This document shows, one piece after another, positions 46,131 through 51,748 of a DNA stretch of 51,748 bases. The stretch is from Calditerrivibrio sp. (GTDB lineage: Bacteria > Chrysiogenota > Deferribacteres > Deferribacterales > Calditerrivibrionaceae): NCBI GenBank assembly GCA_026415135.1, contig JAOAHS010000042.1, positions 1 through 51,748 of the forward strand, written 5' to 3'. Both the position numbers and the translations under genes were made by a program. A model generated the notes under the pieces. The model saw only the letters and a program-made list of their open reading frames with translations. It did not search any database and was not told where the DNA came from. Every line of letters starts with the position of its first letter. Position 1 is the first letter of the stretch.

Positions 46131-46614
46131 ATATGTTGTAAAGTTTATCCATGTTATTTTAGTATTTATTTTGTTTACCCAGATAGCACTTTCAGAGATT
46201 CTTAATGGGAAGGTAGTGGGTGTCTCTGATGGGGATACGATTACGGTCCTTTTGCAGGGGAATAAGCCTGTAAAGGTCAGATTAGCACAAATAGATGCCC
46301 CTGAAAAAAATCAAGATTTCGGCCAAAAATCCAAACAGTCTTTATCTGATATGATCTACATGAAGGATGTAACTGTCAAAGTATGGGATCAGGATAGGTA
46401 TGGTAGAGTTGTTGGTCAGGTTTTTTTAAATGGTATCGATATAAATCTCGAACAGATCAAAAAGGGTATGGCTTGGGTTTATACTAAATATGCCAAAGAC
46501 CCAAAGTACTTTGAGGAGATGGAGATAGCCAAAAGTAAAAAGTTAGGTCTATGGTCTATGAAAAACCCAATACCTCCATGGGAATTCAGAAAGGAGAAAA
46601 AAAATAAACCCTAA
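46123..46614 (+). CDS. Secreted thermonuclease-family (SNase) nuclease
   Basis: This 163-residue protein has a signal peptide (about 1-24) and a staphylococcal nuclease domain. The catalytic residues are conserved: R53 and E61 around VRLAQIDAPEKNQ, and R95 in QDRYGRVVGQ. It should degrade DNA or RNA, with calcium, in the periplasm or outside. I start at ATG 46123 after AAGGGGG, eight bases inside ptsI; the frame from 46063 would lack a signal peptide. It ends the long plus-strand block; its stop lies in the hairpin of the dapB terminator. Confidence 0.9.
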   Translation: MIRYVVKFIHVILVFILFTQIALSEILNGKVVGVSDGDTITVLLQGNKPVKVRLAQIDAPEKNQDFGQKSKQSLSDMIYMKDVTVKVWDQDRYGRVVGQVFLNGIDINLEQIKKGMAWVYTKYAKDPKYFEEMEIAKSKKLGLWSMKNPIPPWEFRKEKKNKP

Positions 46615-46637
46615 GAGTATGTTAGTTCTCTTAGGGT
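46600..46637 (-). terminator. Intrinsic terminator of the dap operon
   Basis: A 10-bp stem (ACCCTAAGAG at 46608-46617, CTCTTAGGGT at 46628-46637, 10-base loop) is followed on the minus strand by TTTATTTTTTTT. It therefore ends the dapF-dapA-dapB transcript. On the plus strand there is no T-run after the hairpin, so it is not a good terminator for the long block. It overlaps the end of the nuclease gene. Confidence 0.85.
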
Positions 46638-46662
46638 GATAGTTGGCTTTAGAAACGCTAAT

Positions 46663-47469
46663 TTAAAGACCAAGAACATCAAACATACTGTACTTACCCT
46701 TGGGCTTATTGTGCAACCATTTTGCTGCAGCTACTGCCCCTTTTGCAAAAGTGTCTCTCGTGTGGGCTTTGTGGGTTATTTCAATCCTTTCTCCATTACC
46801 ACAGAAGATCACGGTGTGCTCTCCCACTATATCACCTGCTCTGATTGTTTGTATACCAATCTCCTTATCAGTTCTCTCGCCTATAAGTCCTTTTCTGGCA
46901 TAAACTAAGTCTTTGTCCATATCTCTACCTAGGGCATTAACTATTGTTTCGGCCATTTTCATCGCAGTGCCACTTGGTGCATCTTTTTTCATTCTGTGGT
47001 GGGCTTCTATTATTTCGATGTCGTATCTATCGCCGACGGTCTTTGCAACCAACTCAAGTACTTTTAAAGTAAGATTCACACCGAGGCTTGTGTTTGCGGC
47101 TAAGATAAAGGGGACGGTATCAGATAACCTATCTATAGACTTTACCTGATCACTGTTAAAGCCGGTGCTACCTATAAGAATCGGTTTTTGTGCTTTTAAA
47201 TAGCTGTTTAGATTGTGAAATGTAGCTTCGGCGCCAGTAAAATCGATAATAACATCCGATACTGCTGCGCCATCTAAGATATTGGAGCTGATTTTTACCC
47301 CCAATTCACCACAGCCTGCGATAAGTCCAGCATCCTGTCCAAGAAGTGGGCACTTTTCATGTTCGATGGCAGCAGAAAGGGTTGTTTCCGGATCCTCGTT
47401 GATAAAATGGATGATACGTCTTCCCATTTTCCCTGCAGCACCCACCATCATTATTTTAATCTGAGACAT
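46663..47469 (-). CDS. dapB: 4-hydroxy-tetrahydrodipicolinate reductase
   Basis: DapB (268 residues) reduces the DapA product in lysine/diaminopimelate synthesis. The nucleotide-binding motif VGAAGKMGRRI is at the N-terminus, with the conserved IIEAHHRMKKDAPSGTAMKM in the catalytic domain. It lies four bases after dapA and is closed by the terminator at 46600-46637. Confidence 0.96.
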   Translation of the reverse strand: MSQIKIMMVGAAGKMGRRIIHFINEDPETTLSAAIEHEKCPLLGQDAGLIAGCGELGVKISSNILDGAAVSDVIIDFTGAEATFHNLNSYLKAQKPILIGSTGFNSDQVKSIDRLSDTVPFILAANTSLGVNLTLKVLELVAKTVGDRYDIEIIEAHHRMKKDAPSGTAMKMAETIVNALGRDMDKDLVYARKGLIGERTDKEIGIQTIRAGDIVGEHTVIFCGNGERIEITHKAHTRDTFAKGAVAAAKWLHNKPKGKYSMFDVLGL

Positions 47470-47473
47470 ATTT

Positions 47474-48355
47474 TTACCTCACCAATTTGATATTTAGATC
47501 TATTAGGATTTTTCTTAATTTCTCTGTACCTTCTGGTGTCATCTCCACAAGGGGTAGTCTAATATCATTTTCTATGATGCCCATTAGATATAAGGCTTTT
47601 TTAACAGGGATTGGATTTGTTTCTAAAAAGATACCTTTGAATAATGGGAATAGTTTTAAGTGAAGTCTTTTTGCCTCCTCTATTTTACCATTAAGCCAAC
47701 ATTCAACCATTGTGGAGACCTCTTTGGGGGCTATGTTAGAGGCTACAGAGATGACACCCTTACCACCCAAAGCCATCATAGGTATTGTCATAGAATCATC
47801 ACCAGAGAGTACATCAAAATTCGCATCTACTCCTGCAATGATTTCAGATACCTGGTCAAGGGATCCGCTGGCTTCTTTGACGGCTACGATGTTGTTGATT
47901 TTGGAAAGTTTAATAACTGTTTCTGGTAACATATTTACAGCTGTTCTACCTGGTACATTATAAAGTACTAATGGTATATCTACAGCTTCCGCAACAGCTT
48001 TGTAGTGTTCGTAAAGACCTTTTTGTGTCGGCTTGTTATAGTAAGGGGTTACCACAAGGGCAGCTTCACAACCCACTTTTTTGGCAAACTCTGTTAGATA
48101 TATTGTTTCATGGGTACTGTTTGAGCCTGTACCAGCTATCACGGGAACCCTCTTCTTAGCTTGATCTACGACTATTTCGATTACTTTCATATGTTCTTCG
48201 TAGGATAGTGTTGCCGCTTCACCAGTTGTTCCACATGGGACTAAACCTGAGATACCGTTTTCGATCTGGAACTCAACAAGGTTCCTCAATTTCTCTTCAT
48301 CTACCATTCCATCCTTCATTGGTGTTACTAAAGCTGTAATAGCTCCTTTAAACAT
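47474..48355 (-). CDS. dapA: 4-hydroxy-tetrahydrodipicolinate synthase
   Basis: DapA (293 residues) condenses pyruvate with aspartate semialdehyde. The Schiff-base lysine is K160 (NIVAVKEASGSL), and Y132 in LYNVPGRTAV belongs to the catalytic triad. The substrate loop CGTTGEAATL is also present. It is the second gene of dapF-dapA-dapB, with 24 bases after dapF. Confidence 0.97.
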   Translation of the reverse strand: MFKGAITALVTPMKDGMVDEEKLRNLVEFQIENGISGLVPCGTTGEAATLSYEEHMKVIEIVVDQAKKRVPVIAGTGSNSTHETIYLTEFAKKVGCEAALVVTPYYNKPTQKGLYEHYKAVAEAVDIPLVLYNVPGRTAVNMLPETVIKLSKINNIVAVKEASGSLDQVSEIIAGVDANFDVLSGDDSMTIPMMALGGKGVISVASNIAPKEVSTMVECWLNGKIEEAKRLHLKLFPLFKGIFLETNPIPVKKALYLMGIIENDIRLPLVEMTPEGTEKLRKILIDLNIKLVR

Positions 48356-48379
48356 AGGTCCTCCAAAAGATTTTATTGT

Positions 48380-49195
48380 TTAGTATTTATAGGATTCCTC
48401 ATGAATAACCCCTTTGTAGATTACCCTTGCTTCACCCTCAAGGAAAAGGGTTTCGTTTTCTAAATGTATGGTTAGTTGCATGCCACCACTTGTTATTAGA
48501 TTAACGGGTGATGGAGTAACCTTTTTTTTGTAAAGTATGTAGGCAGCAGCAGCTGAGCCTGTTCCACATGCTAAGGTCTCATCCTCTACCCCTCTTTCAT
48601 AGGTTCTGATCTTTATCTTATTGTCAGGAAGTATCTTGATGAAGTTTACATTTGTACCTTTGGGGGAGAAATTCTCATGAAATCTAAGTAATCGACCATA
48701 TTTTTTTACGTCAAAATCATTCAGATCATCTACTTGAATTACTATGTGGGGTACACCTGTATTAACATAGGAGTAGAAAAAGTCCCGATTCTCAATGGAT
48801 ATCGTTTTATCTAAAATCAAGTCTTGGGGCCTTGTAAGTTTTACCTTAACATTATAGCCGGTGGTTATTTCGGCTTCAATGATACCAGCAAGAGATTCAA
48901 ACCTTATTTCTTTCCCTGTAATACCATTGAGGTAGCAAAATCTTGCGGCACATCTTGCACCATTACCGCACATTTCAGCGTTGGAACCATCAGAATTATA
49001 AAAATCCCATTTAAAATCAACTATTTCAGATGGCTCAATAAAGATGACACCATCCGCTCCTATGGATAGGGATCTTTTACATATTTTACCAATAGTATCC
49101 CTGATGTTTGATTTATCTATTGAAAGGGATCTATTATCTATGATTATAAAGTCATTGCCGCTACCACTCATTTTCCAAAAACTAACACCGTTCAT
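48380..49195 (-). CDS. dapF: Diaminopimelate epimerase
   Basis: DapF (271 residues) converts LL- to meso-diaminopimelate for peptidoglycan and lysine. The two catalytic cysteines are C76 (NAEMCGNGARC) and C210 (ETLACGTGSAAAA). The N-terminus FWKMSGSGNDFIIID is typical. AGAGGT is placed six bases upstream of the ATG. It is the first gene of the dap operon, behind a strong promoter. Confidence 0.96.
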   Translation of the reverse strand: MNGVSFWKMSGSGNDFIIIDNRSLSIDKSNIRDTIGKICKRSLSIGADGVIFIEPSEIVDFKWDFYNSDGSNAEMCGNGARCAARFCYLNGITGKEIRFESLAGIIEAEITTGYNVKVKLTRPQDLILDKTISIENRDFFYSYVNTGVPHIVIQVDDLNDFDVKKYGRLLRFHENFSPKGTNVNFIKILPDNKIKIRTYERGVEDETLACGTGSAAAAYILYKKKVTPSPVNLITSGGMQLTIHLENETLFLEGEARVIYKGVIHEESYKY

Positions 49196-49217
49196 AGGGT
49201 ACCTCTGCGTTTTTTTT

Positions 49218-49246
49218 ATAATATTTCACTTTTTTAACTTTATCAA
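49218..49246 (-). promoter_or_regulatory. Promoter of dapF-dapA-dapB
   Basis: On the minus strand TTGATA (49246-49241), a 17-base spacer and TATTAT (49223-49218) match the sigma-70 consensus at five of six bases each. Transcription would begin near 49211, giving a leader of about 16 bases with the AGAGGT site. Confidence 0.7.
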
Positions 49247-49288
49247 TAGAAAGATTTTTTATTTTTGTTGTTGAATAAAACAAATCCT

Positions 49289-49316
49289 TTGACAATTTTG
49301 AATATTTGAATATATA
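49289..49316 (+). promoter_or_regulatory. Promoter of the TlpA-like gene
   Basis: A perfect TTGACA (49289-49294), a 16-base spacer and TATATA (49311-49316) precede the TlpA-like gene; the repeated TA stretch leaves the exact -10 uncertain. AGGAG near 49332 serves as ribosome binding site. Confidence 0.6.
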
Positions 49317-49343
49317 TAAAACAATAAAAACAGGAGTGTATTA

Positions 49344-49829
49344 ATGGGGAAAGTGATTAAGTTTTTGCTGGGTGTGTTTGTTTTGCTGTATGTTGTTGGG
49401 TGTAATCAATTTGGGGATACGGATGTGTCCGGATTGCCTGAATTAAAGGATGTGGGTGTTTCAGAATATGAACAGATTTTAAAAGAACATAAGGGTAAGG
49501 TCATACTGGTGAACTTTTTTGCCTCATGGTGTCCACCTTGTAAGGCTGAAACTCCTGATTTTGTTGCTACCTATGAGAAGCTGAAGGATAAAAATTTTGT
49601 TATAATAGGTTTTTCCATCGATGATGATATTAACAAGGCGAGGAGATTTGTAGCTGATTATAAAATAACTTACCCTGTATATCACGCAAAAAGGGAACTT
49701 GAGCAGAAGATGGGTGTATCCAGTATCCCAACAAATATTTTTTATACTAAAGATGGTGCTTTATATCAGGCAATGGTGGGTGCTATATCTGCTGAGATGC
49801 TGATGAAAATGTATGAGTCATTGAAGTAA
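49344..49829 (+). CDS. TlpA/ResA-like thioredoxin-fold lipoprotein
   Basis: A 161-residue envelope protein with a lipoprotein signal (lipobox VVGC, C20) and a thioredoxin domain with active site C63-P-P-C66 (NFFASWCPPCKAETPDF). A cis-proline loop (SSIPTNIFY) is present. TlpA-like proteins reduce disulphides outside the inner membrane, often for cytochrome c maturation, but no such genes are nearby. It is a single gene that converges with the rhodanese gene on one terminator. Confidence 0.9.
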   Translation: MGKVIKFLLGVFVLLYVVGCNQFGDTDVSGLPELKDVGVSEYEQILKEHKGKVILVNFFASWCPPCKAETPDFVATYEKLKDKNFVIIGFSIDDDINKARRFVADYKITYPVYHAKRELEQKMGVSSIPTNIFYTKDGALYQAMVGAISAEMLMKMYESLK

Positions 49830-49830
49830 A

Positions 49831-49863
49831 ATAAAGTGGGCTTAGAGCCCACTTTATTTTTTA
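49831..49863 (+). terminator. Intrinsic terminator shared by convergent tlpA-like and rhodanese genes
   Basis: A perfect stem of about 12 bp (ATAAAGTGGGCT, AGCCCACTTTAT) with a 3-base loop spans 49831-49857 and runs into TTTTTT on the plus strand. On the minus strand the hairpin runs into TTTATTTTAC, so it can end transcription from both sides. The rhodanese stop codon lies within it. Confidence 0.9.
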
Positions 49864-50324
49864 GTGGGTGTAAAGCTTCCCATTTCGTTTATAATTGGAA
49901 AACCTTTTTTAATCCACTCGTCCATGCCTCCGCTCATATAATATACATTTTTATATCCCATTTTCTTTAAAGAAACTCCTGCTAAAGCTGCTCTTTGTCC
50001 AGTTTTGCATATTACTATAATTTTGTCTTCATATTTTAAGGAGCCTGTTCTAGATAATGTAGGCTCTAATACACCTCTACTTATATAAAGAAAGTTTTCA
50101 AATTCTATCCAACCGTTAACGTACTCAGATCTTTCTCTAACGTCAAGTAATGTGTAGTTTTCTTTTTTGTCAATAATCTCTTTTACTTGCTCTGGAGTTA
50201 ATTTAATGAGTTGAGTTTCAGCTTCTGCAACCATTTTTCTCCAAACGTTCATATCTGGCTTGTCAGAAGCTGAAGATATAATAGCAAAAATTAGAACCAT
50301 TAATGCTGTTAAAACTTTCTTCAT
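49854..50324 (-). CDS. Periplasmic rhodanese-domain protein
   Basis: A 156-residue single-domain rhodanese with a signal peptide (KKVLTALMVLIFAIISSAS). The active-site loop is CKTGQR with C106, a six-residue loop as in sulphurtransferases, so it is probably active in moving sulphane sulphur. YTLLDVRERSEYVNGWIE is the typical substrate-side motif. It acts outside the cytoplasm; the physiological donor and acceptor are unknown. It converges with the TlpA-like thiol-redox gene. AAGGAGG precedes the ATG. Confidence 0.9.
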   Translation of the reverse strand: MKKVLTALMVLIFAIISSASDKPDMNVWRKMVAEAETQLIKLTPEQVKEIIDKKENYTLLDVRERSEYVNGWIEFENFLYISRGVLEPTLSRTGSLKYEDKIIVICKTGQRAALAGVSLKKMGYKNVYYMSGGMDEWIKKGFPIINEMGSFTPTKK

Positions 50325-50357
50325 ATATCCTCCTTATTTTTTAGAATGTGTCAATAA

Positions 50358-50385
50358 ATTATATTAAATCAAAAATTAAAGTCAA
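50358..50385 (-). promoter_or_regulatory. Promoter of the rhodanese gene
   Basis: On the minus strand TTGACT (50385-50380), a 16-base spacer and a perfect TATAAT (50363-50358) lie upstream of the rhodanese gene. The start of transcription would be about 25 bases before the ATG at 50324. Confidence 0.65.
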
Positions 50386-50425
50386 TATTTTTAAATAAAT
50401 TTTATTATATTGTTACAATAAATTC

Positions 50426-50570
50426 TTGACATATCTTAAATGTGTGCTAATGTTATATCCATCTAATAAAATCGATAAATTCCTTTGGGGTTAATTAGCT
50501 AAAGGTTATTTAATCTTTTGGATTAAATCATAAAAATCGTAATGAAATTAAAATGTGTTAGAGGTGCTTA
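50426..50570 (+). promoter_or_regulatory. rho promoter and leader
   Basis: A perfect TTGACA (50426-50431) lies 139 bases upstream of the rho start. The -10 is not clear: TAATGT (50448-50453, spacer 16) is the best-placed but weak choice. A leader of 100 bases or more would follow, containing an 8-bp hairpin (ATTTAATC at 50508-50515, GATTAAAT at 50521-50528). rho genes are often autoregulated through their leader; no such site can be proved here. The rest of this 246-base gap (50325-50570) is A+T-rich with no other feature seen apart from the rhodanese promoter. Confidence 0.45.
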
Positions 50571-51748
50571 GTGAATTTAGATGAGTTAAAGAAAAAGTCT
50601 GTTGAAGAATTATTATCTATTGCAGAGAGTATCAATCTTGAAAATGCTCCCAACATGCTTAGGCAAGAATTGATTTTTGAGATATTAAAAGCTACAAGCC
50701 AGAGGAATGGACAAATTTATGGTCAGGGCGTGTTGGAGATATTGCCGGATGGCTTTGGTTTTCTAAGATCACCTGATTACAACTATTTACCTGGTCCAGA
50801 TGATATCTATGTTTCTCCTGCTCAGGTTAGGAAGTTTGGGTTAAGGAATGGGGATACTATTTCAGGTGAGATCAGACCTCCGAGGGATAACGAAAAGTAT
50901 TTTGCCCTTTTAAGAATAGAATCGATAAACTTTGATGAAGTCAAGTTTCATAGACCTCTGTTTGAAAATTTGACGCCACTTTTCCCTGATGAAAGGATAG
51001 ATTTGGAAGCGTTTCCTACCCATTACGATACAAGGATAATGAACTTGATTGCTCCAGTTGGTAAGGGGCAGAGGGGTCTGATCGTCGCACCTCCAAAAAC
51101 AGGTAAGACGATGTTACTTAAATCTATTGCAAATAGTATTACAAAGAATCATCCCGAGATCTATATGATTATACTACTCATAGATGAAAGGCCTGAAGAA
51201 GTTACCGATATGCAACGATCTGTGAAGGCTGAGGTCATTAGCTCTACTTTTGATGAGCCAGCTTATAGGCATGTTCAGGTGGCAGAGATGGTATTAAATA
51301 AGGCAAAACGGTTAGTGGAGCATAAAAGGGATGTCTGTATATTGCTGGACAGTATTACAAGATTGGCAAGGGCTTACAACTCTATAGAACCATCCAGTGG
51401 TAAAGTGTTATCTGGTGGTGTCGATTCCAATGCCCTTCACAAACCGAAAAGATTTTTTGGTGCTGCAAGAAATATAGAAGAGGGAGGGAGCCTTACTATT
51501 ATAGCGACTGCTTTGATAGACACTGGTTCCAGAATGGATGAGGTAATTTTTGAAGAGTTTAAGGGAACAGGCAATATGGAGCTACATCTTGACAGGAAGC
51601 TTGTGGAAAAAAGGATCTTCCCTGCTATAGATATTAACAAATCTGGCACGAGACGGGAGGAGTTGTTGCTTAAAAAGGATGAGATTAACAAGGTATGGAT
51701 TTTAAGAAGATTCCTAAGCGGTATGAACTCTGTGGATGCTATGGAGTT
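50571..51748 (+). CDS. rho: Transcription termination factor Rho (3' end beyond window)
   Basis: The frame from GTG 50571 runs open to the window edge, giving 392 codons of a protein usually about 415-420 residues long. Order: N-terminal helical domain ([16 protein letters not shown]), RNA-binding cold-shock-like domain ([40 protein letters not shown]), then the RecA-type motor with P-loop APPKTGKT (173-180), [30 protein letters not shown] and the Q/R-loop region [17 protein letters not shown]. Rho is a hexameric RNA translocase that ends transcription. AGAGGTG precedes the GTG. No insertion domain is seen. Confidence 0.96.
   Translation, partial: MNLDELKKKSVEELLSIAESINLENAPNMLRQELIFEILKATSQRNGQIYGQGVLEILPDGFGFLRSPDYNYLPGPDDIYVSPAQVRKFGLRNGDTISGEIRPPRDNEKYFALLRIESINFDEVKFHRPLFENLTPLFPDERIDLEAFPTHYDTRIMNLIAPVGKGQRGLIVAPPKTGKTMLLKSIANSITKNHPEIYMIILLIDERPEEVTDMQRSVKAEVISSTFDEPAYRHVQVAEMVLNKAKRLVEHKRDVCILLDSITRLARAYNSIEPSSGKVLSGGVDSNALHKPKRFFGAARNIEEGGSLTIIATALIDTGSRMDEVIFEEFKGTGNMELHLDRKLVEKRIFPAIDINKSGTRREELLLKKDEINKVWILRRFLSGMNSVDAME

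Noticed and set aside
46638-46908. Plus-strand open frame after the nuclease gene
   Set aside because: It is antisense to dapB and lacks a ribosome binding site; it is explained by dapB.

Overview
The window is a compact, AT-rich bacterial chromosome segment from a diderm (LPS-making) organism. Evidence for two membranes is the Kdo pathway (kdsA, kdsB, kdsC, kdsD), the LPS export genes lptC, lptA and lptB, and lipoproteins. Diaminopimelate genes, a Mannose-family PTS, HprK and a diadenylate cyclase sit in the same stretch. Gene content and protein style resemble the Deferribacterota (Calditerrivibrio/Deferribacter-like). That assignment is an inference and was not searched. No rRNA, tRNA, CRISPR array, insertion sequence or prophage was seen. 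This is core chromosome, with almost every base coding.

Layout. (1) 1-1838: rplU, rpmA and obgE, with a strong terminator placed directly against the obgE ribosome binding site. (2) 1786-6646, minus strand: a four-gene coupled operon of a hybrid sensor kinase, a 97-aa orphan, and an HgdB/HgdC-like iron-sulphur pair. (3) 6670-9226, minus: leuC, leuD and a YqhA-type membrane protein. (4) 9347-11410: groES-groEL behind a degenerate CIRCE-like element. (5) 11403-15787: a CsgG/LpoB-like lipoprotein, a PilZ protein, DAHP synthase and Tex. (6) 15878-17821: aguA-aguB, the agmatine-to-putrescine route, probably from a leaderless mRNA. (7) 17835-46614: about 29 kb of 32 plus-strand genes with no gap above about 20 bases. 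(8) 46607-49246, minus: dapF-dapA-dapB. (9) 49289-50385: a TlpA-like lipoprotein and a periplasmic rhodanese, convergent on one shared terminator. (10) 50426 to the end: rho, cut by the window edge.

The 29-kb block strings together a degenerate GspE/PilT-like ATPase, a DinG-type helicase, pgi, tilS-hpt-ftsH-folP, the c-di-AMP module cdaA-cdaR-glmM, pdxJ-acpS, Kdo synthesis and LPS export, rpoN-hpf, and then ptsN-hprK-rapZ with PTS EIIA/B/C/D, HPr and Enzyme I, ending with a secreted nuclease. It joins cell-envelope precursor supply (GlmM, Kdo, LPS export) with regulators that sense sugar phosphate and nitrogen state (PTS, HprK, RapZ, sigma-54, c-di-AMP).

The best candidates for something undescribed are the sensor-kinase/HgdBC operon, the ATPase paralogue with eroded catalytic motifs, and two apparently leaderless promoters with the same TATTAT-N6-ATG geometry.
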